Of a stretch of 64,000 nt of DNA, positions 16,658 through 25,330 are shown piece by piece; position 1 is the first letter of the stretch, and each line of letters opens with the position of its first letter. A model generated the notes under the pieces. That model was not told where the DNA came from. It did no database searches and saw only the letters and a list, made by a program, of their open reading frames with translations. This stretch comes from Mesorhizobium qingshengii (GTDB lineage: Bacteria > Pseudomonadota > Alphaproteobacteria > Rhizobiales > Rhizobiaceae). Location of the stretch: assembly GCF_027563465.1 (NCBI RefSeq), contig NZ_JAPFQA010000022.1:1-64000 (forward strand), written 5' to 3'. The position numbers and the translations under genes are program-made.

Positions 16658-17908
16658 ATGCTTGAGATTCCAAAGCCGATCGTGAAGGAGACCCCTTCCG
16701 CCCCCGGAAAGGCACAGGATCAAGTCGTCGGGAAGGCACGGCGGCCCGTTACCGCCCGAATGCTCTGGTACGCCATCGCGCTAGCAGTCGCCATCGGCGG
16801 AGGTTTCGGCGTATGGGCGGTATTCCTGCGTCCAATCGAGGTCCAAGTCGCGAGCACGGAGCGAGACGTTCCCGTGCAGGTCTTCGGCCTCGGGACGGTC
16901 GAGGCGCGCGTGACCTCCAGGATCGGCTTCAAGGTCTCCGGTGTGCTGGTCGATCTGCGCGCTGATGTCGGCGACCGCGTTGCCAAAGGCGCGATTCTGG
17001 CCCGCCTTGATGACCGCGAGCAGGGTGCACAGGTGGCCCGGGCAACCGCGACTGTCCAACTGGCCGACGCCAATCTTCAAAAGGCTGCGGCGAGCGTCGA
17101 AAAGGCTCAAGCGAACTACGCGAACGCCAGGAGCATCAACGAGCGCCGGCAAATGCTGCTAAAGGGCAACAGCACCTCTATCGAAGCTGCGCAGACGGCA
17201 CAGGCGGCCCAGGATGCGGCGCTTGCCGATGTGAACCTGGCACAGAGCGATGTGCTCGTGGCCAAGGCCAACATCGGCGACGCCAAGGCACAGCAGCAGC
17301 TGCAATCAACGGTATTGGACCTTTACACCCTCGCGGCTCCCTACGATGCGATGGTGACTGCGCGCCTGAAGGAACTCGGCTCGGCACTCGGCGCGGGCGA
17401 GCCGGTGTTCACGCTGATCGACCCGGGGACCGTGTGGGCGCTTGCTTATGTCGACGAGAGCAAGGCCGGCGAGATCTCTGTCGGCGAGCCCGCCGAGATC
17501 GTGTTGCGGTCTCAGCCTGCCCGGCGCATCGCCGGCCATGTGGTGCGCATCGAGCCGGAAAGCGATCGCGTCAACGAGGAACGGCGCGTCGAGATCGCAT
17601 TCGATACGCTGCCAACTGAATTGCACCTGGGCGAACAGGCCGAGGTTCACATCACGACGGTCCAGCTGCCGCAGGCCCTGTTGGCCCCGGAAGCGGCGAT
17701 CACTGGGCTCGGCAATAATCAGGGAACCGTATGGACCGTCGAGGACGGATCCTTTCAGCAGCGCGCCGTGACACTCGGGCACCGGTTGCTCGATGGACGC
17801 TTTGAGATTACCGGCGGCGTCCCGGAGCACGCGCTTGTCGTCACGACGTTGCGCAGCGGACTGCGCGTCGGCCGTGCGGCCAAGGTGACCGAAGGGGCAC
17901 GTCGATGA
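16658..17908 (+). CDS. membrane-fusion (HlyD-type) subunit of an ABC exporter
   Basis: Periplasmic adaptor of 416 residues. It has a cytoplasmic N-terminus, one membrane helix (about 36-58), a lipoyl/barrel-sandwich half (GLGTVEARVTSRIGFKVSG), an Ala/Gln-rich coiled-coil hairpin (about 125-215) and the second half with a beta-barrel. The stop overlaps the permease start (ATGA). Together with the next two genes it forms a DevBCA/MacAB-like tripartite exporter; no outer-membrane channel is encoded next to it. Substrate unknown. An FNR/FixK-like box lies upstream. Confidence 0.9.
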   Translation: MLEIPKPIVKETPSAPGKAQDQVVGKARRPVTARMLWYAIALAVAIGGGFGVWAVFLRPIEVQVASTERDVPVQVFGLGTVEARVTSRIGFKVSGVLVDLRADVGDRVAKGAILARLDDREQGAQVARATATVQLADANLQKAAASVEKAQANYANARSINERRQMLLKGNSTSIEAAQTAQAAQDAALADVNLAQSDVLVAKANIGDAKAQQQLQSTVLDLYTLAAPYDAMVTARLKELGSALGAGEPVFTLIDPGTVWALAYVDESKAGEISVGEPAEIVLRSQPARRIAGHVVRIEPESDRVNEERRVEIAFDTLPTELHLGEQAEVHITTVQLPQALLAPEAAITGLGNNQGTVWTVEDGSFQQRAVTLGHRLLDGRFEITGGVPEHALVVTTLRSGLRVGRAAKVTEGARR

Positions 17909-19050
17909 ATCTGGCCTACCGGGACATCAAGCACAATCTCCTGCGCTTCGTCCTGACCAACTTCGGATTGAGCCTGCTGCTCGGCATCGTGATCATGATG
18001 ACCGGCGTCTATGGCGGACTGATCGATGACGCATTGCGTCAGGCCCGTGCGGCCAACGCAGACCTCTGGGTGGTCGAGGCTGGCACCAACGGGCCTTTTG
18101 CCGAGTCATCGCGAATTCCAGGCGACACCAGGGAATTGGTCAGCCGGGTCTATGGCGTGCAGCGCGCCGGGTCTGTCACCTATCAATCGGTCCAGACCGA
18201 GTTGAACGGCGCACCGCATCGTCTCTTCATCATCGGCTTCGAGCCCGGCAGGCCCGGCGGACCGCGCCAACTCTCGGCTGGCCGCGACATTTTGCGCGAC
18301 CACTACGAAATGATCGTCGACCGCTCCGCTGGGCTTGCGCTCGGCCAGGAGGTGCCTCTCGGAACCCATGATCACAAGTTTTCCGTTGTCGGCTTGATGC
18401 AAAACGAAGTCACATCCTCCGGCGATCCCGTGGCCTACGTCACCTTGCACGACGCGCAGGCGCTCCAGTTCGAACTGGCACCCCCGGCTTCGCGACGCGA
18501 GCAGGCGCGCGGAGGGTCCGTGGAAACCAACGACCAGATCAATGCCGTCATCGCCAAGGTATCGCCCTATGTCCCGATCGACGAGACGGCGGCAGCGCTG
18601 TCGCGGTGGAAACACCTTACGGCCCTTACGCAGGCCCAGCAAGAAACCCTGCTGAGCAAGTTCGTTATCGAAAAGGCGCGCAAGCAGCAGCTTCTGATCA
18701 TGGTTCTGCTGGTGATCGTATCGGCCGTCATCATCGCCCTGATCATCTACACGATGACCATGGACAAGGTGCGCTCGATCGCCACGCTCAAATTCGTCGG
18801 AGCGCCCGACCGCACCATCATCGGCCTCATCGTGCAGCAATCCCTGTCGTTGGGGATCACTGGCTACGTCGCCGGGCTCGCGCTTGTCTTTCTCTTCAGG
18901 CCCTTTTTCCCGCGGCGGCTCGTCTTCGATCCAGAAAGCGTCGTGGCCGTATTCGCGATCACGATCGTGGTCTGCCTTGCCGCGAGCACGCTGGGCATTC
19001 GGCTCGCGCTCAAGGTGGACCCGGCGGAAGCGCTCTCGGCGGCAGGGTAG
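17905..19050 (+). CDS. FtsX/MacB-like ABC exporter permease
   Basis: A 381-residue permease with the MacB/DevC topology. One helix at about 15-36 is followed by a large periplasmic domain (37-255) and three helices at the C-terminus (about 260-375). It overlaps the membrane-fusion gene by 4 bp and ends 4 bp before the ATPase. It should form the mechanotransmission-type permease of the exporter and work with the periplasmic adaptor to move a substrate from periplasm or inner leaflet outward. Substrate is not evident. Confidence 0.9.
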   Translation: MNLAYRDIKHNLLRFVLTNFGLSLLLGIVIMMTGVYGGLIDDALRQARAANADLWVVEAGTNGPFAESSRIPGDTRELVSRVYGVQRAGSVTYQSVQTELNGAPHRLFIIGFEPGRPGGPRQLSAGRDILRDHYEMIVDRSAGLALGQEVPLGTHDHKFSVVGLMQNEVTSSGDPVAYVTLHDAQALQFELAPPASRREQARGGSVETNDQINAVIAKVSPYVPIDETAAALSRWKHLTALTQAQQETLLSKFVIEKARKQQLLIMVLLVIVSAVIIALIIYTMTMDKVRSIATLKFVGAPDRTIIGLIVQQSLSLGITGYVAGLALVFLFRPFFPRRLVFDPESVVAVFAITIVVCLAASTLGIRLALKVDPAEALSAAG

Positions 19051-19054
19051 GATC

Positions 19055-19789
19055 ATGACCGAGCCAGGCAGACAAGCGGTCGTAAGGGTCGAACACCTCT
19101 CCAAGCATTTCGGGGCGGGAAGTGCGCGGGTCGACGCGCTGATTGACATCAACATGGAGGTCTTTCCCGGCCAGGTCGTCGGGCTGATGGGGCCGAGCGG
19201 CTCTGGCAAGACCACGCTGCTCAACTGCATGGCCTGCATTCTGGAACCGAGCGGCGGCCGTCTCACGCTCGACGGCGAAGCCGTCTATGACGAGCACTGG
19301 CTCAAGGCCGATCTGCGCCGGCTGCGGCTCGACAAGATCGGCTTCATTTTCCAGTACCCCAACCTGCTGCCGTTCCTGGACGCCACAGACAACGTCGCCG
19401 TAGTGCTCCACCTTGCCGGATTTGGCGCCGCGGCAGCTCATACGCACGCCGTCGAGCTGCTCGATTACCTCGAGGTCGGCCACCGCAAGCATGCGATGCC
19501 CTCGCAACTCTCCGGCGGCGAAGCCCAACGCGTCGCCATCGCCCGCGCGCTCGCCAACCGGCCGCGCATCATTCTCGCCGACGAACCGACCGCGCCGCTC
19601 GATTCCGCCCGCGCCCGCATCGTGATGGACCTATTGCGCAGGATCGCGATCGAACAGAGCGCGGCCATTATCGTCGTCACCCACGACGAGATGATTCTCG
19701 ACCGCTTCGACCATATCTTCCGTTTGCGCGACGGGCGGCTCGAGACTGCGACTGGCGAACTCTCGCTGCTCCCCGTTGGAGCAGGTTGA
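19055..19789 (+). CDS. ABC exporter ATPase (MacB/LolD type)
   Basis: A 244-residue nucleotide-binding subunit. Walker A is GPSGSGKTT, the signature is LSGGEAQRVAIARAL and Walker B is IILADEPTAP. The usual Ser/Asp after DEPT is replaced by an Ala-Pro pair (DEPTAPLD), a mild variation. The start MTEPGR follows the permease stop by 4 bp; a longer in-frame reading would run into the permease gene. The 3' end overlaps the next gene by 14 bp. Confidence 0.93.
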   Translation: MTEPGRQAVVRVEHLSKHFGAGSARVDALIDINMEVFPGQVVGLMGPSGSGKTTLLNCMACILEPSGGRLTLDGEAVYDEHWLKADLRRLRLDKIGFIFQYPNLLPFLDATDNVAVVLHLAGFGAAAAHTHAVELLDYLEVGHRKHAMPSQLSGGEAQRVAIARALANRPRIILADEPTAPLDSARARIVMDLLRRIAIEQSAAIIVVTHDEMILDRFDHIFRLRDGRLETATGELSLLPVGAG

Positions 19790-20609
19790 GTACGATCCGC
19801 AGGCGGTTACGCCGTGTGTAATTGGGGCGAAGGAAAAGCTGGTGGAAGACGAAACCGGGCCAATGGTTCACGATGGAGATGTGCCGGATAGCTCATCCCT
19901 CAGCAGCGATGGCCAACCAAAGCCAGAGTTCATTTGGACGCTTGTGCAAATCGCAAGTATATGGGCAATTTCCGACATCGGCTATTATCTGCTGCCGACA
20001 CTCGGTGTGCAATCCAGCTATAACGAGAGTTCCGTCGCGATCACCCTTTATTACTTTTTTTGCGCCGGCATCGCGGTTATCACCTTCTGGCCTGTCTATC
20101 TGACCTGGTCTCTTTATGGCCGATGGACGACGTTCGGCAGCCGATTGACGAGCTTAGCCGTCTGGACGCTTTCATTCGCGGCTTTCACAGTATTCGCGGC
20201 ATACGTGCTTCCTCACTTGCCGCCGGTCGATTGGAAGGAATCCTGGAACCCGCCGGACGTCAGGATCGCGACCCCGTCATATTTTCTGCCAAAAACCATC
20301 GAGATCTTTTTTCAGCAGCTTCTGATCGTCGCGCTCGTCCTCACCTTTGCCGCCCGCCGGTACAGCCTTTGGAAGATATCTATCTACTGCGCGGTTTTGT
20401 TCGGAGGCACACATGTGCTCCTCGCGCTTGGCGGGGTACCATTGGGCTATGTGGTCAGATTTATGGTCGCAGCTACGGTGTTCGGCTTCGTGTTCCCCTA
20501 TCTGATCCTGCGCGTGCCGAACGGACTCGCATACTCCTACATCGTCCATTGGCTCTATTATGCGGCAAGCGTTGTGCTGCCTCACATATTCGCGGTGCCT
20601 GTCAAATGA
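19776..20609 (+). CDS. polytopic membrane protein of unknown function
   Basis: A 277-residue protein. A hydrophilic acidic N-terminus (about 50 residues) precedes six to seven membrane helices spread from 52 to 270. I recognise no family motif and no clear catalytic residues. A TTG start overlapping the ATPase gene is given; an ATG 29 codons downstream is also possible and would keep all helices. Coupling to the exporter ATPase suggests it is co-expressed with that system. Confidence 0.7.
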   Translation: MEQVEYDPQAVTPCVIGAKEKLVEDETGPMVHDGDVPDSSSLSSDGQPKPEFIWTLVQIASIWAISDIGYYLLPTLGVQSSYNESSVAITLYYFFCAGIAVITFWPVYLTWSLYGRWTTFGSRLTSLAVWTLSFAAFTVFAAYVLPHLPPVDWKESWNPPDVRIATPSYFLPKTIEIFFQQLLIVALVLTFAARRYSLWKISIYCAVLFGGTHVLLALGGVPLGYVVRFMVAATVFGFVFPYLILRVPNGLAYSYIVHWLYYAASVVLPHIFAVPVK

Positions 20610-20643
20610 TGGCGAGCCCTCCGATGCGTGATACGGTCCAGCC

Positions 20644-21219
20644 ATGAATTTGCACGTGCGAATTCCCGTCAACATGCTGCTTGTGATTGGCGCAGCACTG
20701 ATTGCACTGCAGGCAGTCGTTCTTGTTTTGATGGGCCATCCGCTGATCTGCACGTGCGGCACGGTCAAGCTATGGCACGGCATCGTCTCAAGCCCGGAAA
20801 ACTCGCAGCAGCTCACCGACTGGTACACCTATACGCATGTCATCCACGGTTTCGGCTTCTATCTCCTTCTGTGGCTGATCGCTCCACGCCTGCCATTCGG
20901 TCTGAAGCTCTCGCTTGCAATTGGTCTCGAGGCCACCTGGGAGGTCGTCGAAAACACGCCGTTTGTCATTGATCGCTATAGACAGTCGGCGCTCGCGCAG
21001 GGTTACTTCGGCGACAGCGTCGTCAACTCGGTCGCCGACACCTTCGCGGCGACTTTCGGCTTTGTTCTCGCGCGGATACTGCCCGTGTGGTCAACGGTCG
21101 TGCTTGTGATTGGCATGGAGTTGTTCGCCGCCTTCATGATCCGCGACAACCTGATGCTCAACATCATCCAACTCATCCACCCGAGTGAAGCAATTTCGCG
21201 TTGGCAGATGGGAGGCTGA
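20644..21219 (+). CDS. DUF2585 (UPF0314) membrane protein
   Basis: A 191-residue membrane protein with four or five helices, matching the rhizobial DUF2585 family. Characteristic blocks are LICTCGTVKLWHG, DWYTYTHVIHGFGFY and ATWEVVENTPFVIDRYR. The conserved polar residues (Trp-His, Glu-x2-Glu-Asn-Thr, Asp-Arg-Tyr-Arg) suggest an enzyme or transporter within the membrane, but no function is known. It lies 34 bp after the previous membrane protein. Confidence 0.88.
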   Translation: MNLHVRIPVNMLLVIGAALIALQAVVLVLMGHPLICTCGTVKLWHGIVSSPENSQQLTDWYTYTHVIHGFGFYLLLWLIAPRLPFGLKLSLAIGLEATWEVVENTPFVIDRYRQSALAQGYFGDSVVNSVADTFAATFGFVLARILPVWSTVVLVIGMELFAAFMIRDNLMLNIIQLIHPSEAISRWQMGG

Positions 21220-21292
21220 GCGACTCGCTTGGAAAACCAGAGCGCTTCACGATTATCGGCAGGCCGCAGGCAAACCGTCAGGATCACAACCG

Positions 21293-22063
21293 TTGCAAGA
21301 CATCCCCCAACTCCTCGGTAATCTCGCCTATGGAGCCGCGATAGGCGGCGCGCTCGGACTGACCGGCACTGGCGGATCGATCCTGGCGGTGCCAATACTG
21401 GTCTATCTTGTCGGACAGGACGTGCACACCGCGATCGGGACGTCGCTGGCCGTTGTTGGCGGGATCGCGGCCGAAGGCGTGGTCGAGCAGCGAGATAGCG
21501 TCCAGTGGAAGCCCGGTCTGCTGCTGGGTGCCTACGGCATCGCCGGCAGCATTCCGGGCTCGCTGCTCTCTCCTTACGTCTCGAGCTCCACCCTTCTGCT
21601 GCTGTTCTCCGGATTGGCGATTGCGGCGTCGATCAGCATGCTCCTCTCAAAGAGCACCGACGAACCCTGGAGCAAGCCGGCCCCACAATGGGTTGTCTTC
21701 ATCGCTGGGCTCGGGATTGGTTTCCTGACTGGCTTCCTCGGCGTCGGCGTTGGTTTTCTGATCGTGCCAACGATGGTGTTCGCCTTCGCCTGCTCGATGC
21801 AGACCGCAATAGCGACGTCGCTGCTCGTGATCGCGTTCAACTCCGCCGTCGGCTTGGTGACGCGTTTCGCCACGGCATCGATCGACTGGAGTATCGTCGG
21901 CGCCTTCCTCGTCGGCGGGGTTGCGGGGAACATTGCGGCAGCCATGCTGGTCCACCGCCTGGATCAGCGCCGCCTAAAGCGCATCTTCGCCGTCTTCATC
22001 CTGCTGGTCGGATTGTTTACGGCCGCGAGCGCGATCGGCTTGATTCCAATCCATGTCAAATGA
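21293..22063 (+). CDS. TauE/SafE-family permease (intact copy)
   Basis: A 256-residue COG0730 permease with about eight helices and two repeated halves (GGALGLTGTGGSILAVP and TGFLGVGVGFLIVP). The family exports sulfite, sulfoacetate and similar small organosulfur anions. A TTG start near 21293 is preferred because the longer frame starting at 21185 overlaps the DUF2585 gene with non-conserved sequence; the ribosome site is weak either way. A second, decayed copy of its C-terminal end lies at 25.1-25.3 kb and shares about 26 bp beyond the stop codon. Confidence 0.88.
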   Translation: MQDIPQLLGNLAYGAAIGGALGLTGTGGSILAVPILVYLVGQDVHTAIGTSLAVVGGIAAEGVVEQRDSVQWKPGLLLGAYGIAGSIPGSLLSPYVSSSTLLLLFSGLAIAASISMLLSKSTDEPWSKPAPQWVVFIAGLGIGFLTGFLGVGVGFLIVPTMVFAFACSMQTAIATSLLVIAFNSAVGLVTRFATASIDWSIVGAFLVGGVAGNIAAAMLVHRLDQRRLKRIFAVFILLVGLFTAASAIGLIPIHVK

Positions 22064-22221
22064 CATCCTGTAGACTTTTCGTCTCGTCCGAAATCCGTTG
22101 CGTGGCAACAAGCGAACGCCGGCTGTCGGCCCATGTCATGACCATGGACGGTGTCAACGACTTGCGGCACTGGGCCGCTGAAATTCCGGGCTGCGCGACG
22201 TTGACGGTCACGCGATCAATG

Positions 22222-23601
22222 TCAGGAGCGCGGCAGCATTACCACGGCGGCAAGTCCACCTTCTGGCCGGTTCCCGAGTGTCAACCGACCACCATTTGCC
22301 TCGACAGCCGACAGGGCAATTGCGAGGCCAAGACCCACGCCACCGGTCTCGCGGCTGCGCGATCCCTCCACGCGGTAGAAGGGCTCGAAGACGCGGGTAA
22401 GTTCCGTTTCCGGAATGCCCGGCCCCTCGTCATCGACCGTGATCGTGACTGACGCGGGGGTCTCTTTGATCGCCACGCGGGCAGTTTTCCCATACTTGAC
22501 GGCATTCTCGATCAGGTTGGCCAGCGCGCGCTTGAGCGCCATCGGCCGGCATTCCAGGATGATGGGCTCCGATGGCTTCATTTCGACAGGAAGTCCGACA
22601 TCGCCCATGTCGTCCACGATGCTTTGAATGAGCGCGGTGACGTCAGTCGGGCGCGCGCGCTCCGTTTTCGCTTCGTCGCGCGCGAAGTCGAGCGCGGCGC
22701 CGACCATGGCATCCATTTCGGCAATAGCCGCCAGCATTCGTTCGCGCTCGCCGGCGTCCTCGACATTTTCAGCGCGCAAGCGCAGCAGGGTGAGCGGCGT
22801 GCGCAGATCATGCGAAATGGCGGCCAGCAATCGCGTGCGGGTTTCGATGAGCCTGCGCAAGCGCTCCTGCATGGAGTTGAACGCGCGCGCCGCGTCGCGG
22901 GTTTCCGTCGTGCCTGCTTCCTGCAAAGGCGGCGCGTCCAAATCCCTGCCGAATCGTTCGGCTGCAGCCGACAATGCGCCGAGCGGCGCTGTAACGCGGC
23001 GCACCGCCCACGCTGACGCCGTAAGAACCACGACCGCCATAATCAGCATCGACACCAGGAACTGGCGTGAGAAGCCAGACCCGCTCTCCGGCACGACCGT
23101 TGCGAAGGTAAGCCATCGGCCATCGGCGAGAGGCACCGCAACCTGCAACTCCCGGAATCCGCCAAACATGCCAAATGGGCCCATGCCGTGCATCATCGGG
23201 CCTCGCCCGGCTAGCATGCCGCCCGCACCCGTCGCCGACACAAGCGGTCGCCGCTCCTGCCCAAGCGACAATTCTTCAATGAGGAATTCGCTGATCGCCT
23301 GCGAAACCGCCGTATCGCTCTCTGTTTGGCTGAACGCGGGGACGTTGGCTGAAAGGACGACGCGAAAGGTCTGATCGCTGATGCCGGCGACAATCCGCTC
23401 CCGCCAACTGGCCGGCGTCTCCTCGACAAGCCGCGTCAGGTTGGCAATGCGCTGCGCCAGTGCGAAACCGCCCACGGCGCGGACTGCCTGCCCGCGGTCA
23501 AGCGAATAGATCCACGAACCGAGAATGAGGGAAAAAAGGAGGCCTGCGACGAGGACTATCAGCGTCTGGCCGAACAGGCTCTTGGGAACGAACCGCGTCA
23601 T
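22222..23601 (-). CDS. sensor histidine kinase with Met/His-rich periplasmic loop
   Basis: An EnvZ-like kinase of 459 residues. Helices lie at about 9-29 and 182-203, flanking a periplasmic domain. That domain holds the Met/His/Gly-rich segment GPMMHGMGPFGMFGG (about 134-148). A HAMP domain, H-box AISHDLRTPL, N-box NLIENAVKYG and G-boxes DEGPGIPE and GVGLGLAI follow. The Met-rich loop resembles the sequence of the Spy-like protein encoded beside it, suggesting that both handle Cu(I), Ag(I) or a similar soft metal. It overlaps the response regulator stop by 4 bp. Confidence 0.92.
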   Translation of the reverse strand: MTRFVPKSLFGQTLIVLVAGLLFSLILGSWIYSLDRGQAVRAVGGFALAQRIANLTRLVEETPASWRERIVAGISDQTFRVVLSANVPAFSQTESDTAVSQAISEFLIEELSLGQERRPLVSATGAGGMLAGRGPMMHGMGPFGMFGGFRELQVAVPLADGRWLTFATVVPESGSGFSRQFLVSMLIMAVVVLTASAWAVRRVTAPLGALSAAAERFGRDLDAPPLQEAGTTETRDAARAFNSMQERLRRLIETRTRLLAAISHDLRTPLTLLRLRAENVEDAGERERMLAAIAEMDAMVGAALDFARDEAKTERARPTDVTALIQSIVDDMGDVGLPVEMKPSEPIILECRPMALKRALANLIENAVKYGKTARVAIKETPASVTITVDDEGPGIPETELTRVFEPFYRVEGSRSRETGGVGLGLAIALSAVEANGGRLTLGNRPEGGLAAVVMLPRS

Positions 23602-24317
23602 TTATGCTCGACCGCCGGCGTGAACATGTAGCCGCCGCCCCAGACGGTCTTGATGATCTTCGGTTCGCCGGGGTCGCGCTCCAGTTTCTTGCGTAGGCGG
23701 CTTACCTGGGTGTCGATGCTGCGGTCGAAGGCGGCGGCGGAGCGTCCACGCGCCAGGTCGAGCAGCTGTTCGCGGCTGAGCACCCGCTGTGGCCGTTCGG
23801 CGAAAGCGATCAGCAGGTCGTATTCGCCGGTGCTGAGCGGGACCGTCACGCCATCGTCCCGAAGCAACTCGCGCGCACCCGTGTCGAGCGCCCATCTATC
23901 GAAACGGTAGTGCTTGGGACGTTCTCCGTGCGCCGATGCCGGGGCTTCGCCGCTGCGGCGCAGAACGGCCCTGATGCGCGCGATCAGTTCGCGGCTGCCG
24001 AACGGCTTGGCCACATAGTCGTCCGCGCCCATCTCAAGCCCGATAACGCGGTCCACCTCATCGCCCTTGGCCGTCAGCATGATGACCGGGATATTCGATT
24101 CCGCGCGCAGGGCGCGACAGAGCGACAGGCCGTCTTCGCCCGGCAGCATCAGGTCGAGCAGGACAAGATCGATCCGGCTGTCAACCAGCGCCTTGCGCAT
24201 GGCGCGCCCGTCGGCTGCTGTGCTGACCCGATAGCCGTCCCGGGAAAGCGCGCGCGAAACCAGATCACGGATCTCCCGATGGTCGTCAACGACAAGGATG
24301 TGGGGCGCTGCGCTCAT
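23598..24317 (-). CDS. OmpR-family response regulator
   Basis: A receiver plus winged-helix regulator. The phosphoacceptor Asp is in LVLLDLMLPGEDG and the output Lys in YVAKPFGS. The C-terminal domain ends in the OmpR-type motif SRLRKKLERDPG and GGGYMF. The ATG at MSAAPH gives 239 residues, the usual size. A GTG 26 codons upstream (24395) would add a hydrophilic extension that overlaps the candidate operator, so the shorter start is preferred. Partner kinase overlaps downstream. Confidence 0.9.
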   Translation of the reverse strand: MSAAPHILVVDDHREIRDLVSRALSRDGYRVSTAADGRAMRKALVDSRIDLVLLDLMLPGEDGLSLCRALRAESNIPVIMLTAKGDEVDRVIGLEMGADDYVAKPFGSRELIARIRAVLRRSGEAPASAHGERPKHYRFDRWALDTGARELLRDDGVTVPLSTGEYDLLIAFAERPQRVLSREQLLDLARGRSAAAFDRSIDTQVSRLRKKLERDPGEPKIIKTVWGGGYMFTPAVEHK

Positions 24318-24390
24318 CGCGGGCTTGTAACCCGAACCCGTGCCGGCCGTCCCGGAATTGTTGTGTCCGGATGTTTCAGAGGTCGGTTCA

Positions 24391-24406
24391 GTCACAGTTT
24401 GTCACA
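24391..24406. promoter_or_regulatory. direct-repeat box, candidate site of the OmpR-type regulator
   Basis: GTCACA is repeated with a 10-bp period (24391 and 24401), the one-turn spacing used by OmpR/PhoB-class dimers. It lies between the regulator gene and the divergent Spy-like gene, so it could serve both promoters. Confidence 0.6.
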
Positions 24407-24499
24407 AAATGGCGGTTTCCTGAAAAACCCCAGTGACATCCAGCGCCTTGAATGCGCCCAGCAACGGAACTGACTGTTGCCTCGACTATGGAGACAGAC

Positions 24500-25075
24500 A
24501 TGAAGAAGAGAACAGTTGTCCTTGGTGGCCTCGCCACCGCGATCTTACTCGCAGGCGGATGGGCCTACGCGCAATCGGCCGCTGATGGCCCCGGTGGCTT
24601 CGGCCCGATGTTCATGCACGGACCTGGCGGCATGGGACCCGGAATGATGCGGTCAATGATGGGTGGCCGGATGGGACCCGGTATGATGCACGGAATGATG
24701 GGCGGCGGGCAGACCTTCGCCGACCCCGCGCAGGTCGATGCGCTCAAGGCCGATCTTGCCATCAAGCCGGAACAGGAGGCCGCTTGGACCAAATACGCCT
24801 CGGCCTTGAAGGACGCGGCCGGGACGATGACGGCAGCGTTCGAAGCAGCCGGCAATGATCCCAACGACGCCAATCCGCAGGATCATTTTGCGCAGATGAC
24901 CAAAATCCGTGATTTGGGCCACAAGCAGTTCGAAGCTGTGCAAACCGCGGCGAACGAACTTCTCGCCACACTTGACGACGCACAAAAGGCCAAGGCGCAG
25001 GAGAGCTTGCCTGGCTTGGCCTTTGGTCCCGGTATGATGCATGGCCACGCCGGAGGCCCGCCGTTCTGGCGTTGA
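24500..25075 (+). CDS. Spy/CpxP-like periplasmic protein, Met/His-rich
   Basis: A 191-residue exported protein with a signal peptide (residues 1-24, ending WAYA). The mature N-terminus is a Met/His/Gly-rich stretch (MHGPGGMGPGMM, GPGMMHGMMGGG) and the remainder is helical with the KPEQEAAWTKYASAL segment typical of Spy/LTxxQ proteins. The C-terminus repeats GPGMMHGHAGG. Likely a periplasmic chaperone or metal-binding protein; the Met-rich motifs favour Cu(I). It is divergent from the kinase/regulator pair across the direct-repeat box. Start MKKRT follows a GGAG site. Confidence 0.85.
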   Translation: MKKRTVVLGGLATAILLAGGWAYAQSAADGPGGFGPMFMHGPGGMGPGMMRSMMGGRMGPGMMHGMMGGGQTFADPAQVDALKADLAIKPEQEAAWTKYASALKDAAGTMTAAFEAAGNDPNDANPQDHFAQMTKIRDLGHKQFEAVQTAANELLATLDDAQKAKAQESLPGLAFGPGMMHGHAGGPPFWR

Positions 25076-25089
25076 CGCGAACGGCTCTT

Positions 25090-25123
25090 GGCGCGCCGGC
25101 ATCCAGCAATACCGGCGCGCCAG
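25090..25123 (+). terminator. GC-rich hairpin after the Spy-like gene
   Basis: Perfect 11-bp arms (TGGCGCGCCGG and complement) around a 12-nt loop, 15 bp after the stop. No T-run follows, so termination strength is uncertain. The right arm ends where the TauE remnant begins. Confidence 0.6.
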
Positions 25124-25330
25124 ATAGCGACCTCGTTGCTGGTCATCGCATTCAACGCCACTGTCGGCTTGGTATATGCCGGGTACATCGCTGCCGCCAT
25201 GTTGGTCCGTCGCCCGGATCAGCGCCGTCTCAAGCGTATCTTCGCCGTCTTCATCCTGCTGGTCGGACTGTTCACGGCCGCCAGCGCGACAGGCTTGATA
25301 CCGATCCACGTCAAGCGAACATCCTATTGA
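25121..25330 (+). pseudogene. C-terminal remnant of a second TauE/SafE permease
   Basis: The translation IATSLLVIAFNATVGLV...YIAAAMLV followed by RRLKRIFAVFILLVGLF and GLIPIHVK matches the last third of the intact TauE copy at 21.3-22.1 kb. About 27 residues are missing between GLV and AAAMLV. The 5' two thirds are gone. Silent differences between the copies are frequent, so the duplication is not recent. Its 3' end runs into the convergent FtsH-like gene, and the sequence after the stop of the intact copy still matches here. Confidence 0.85.

Noticed and set aside
15275..16723. 482-codon open frame on the minus strand
   Set aside because: Antisense to the thiolase; His/Arg-rich translation without family likeness.
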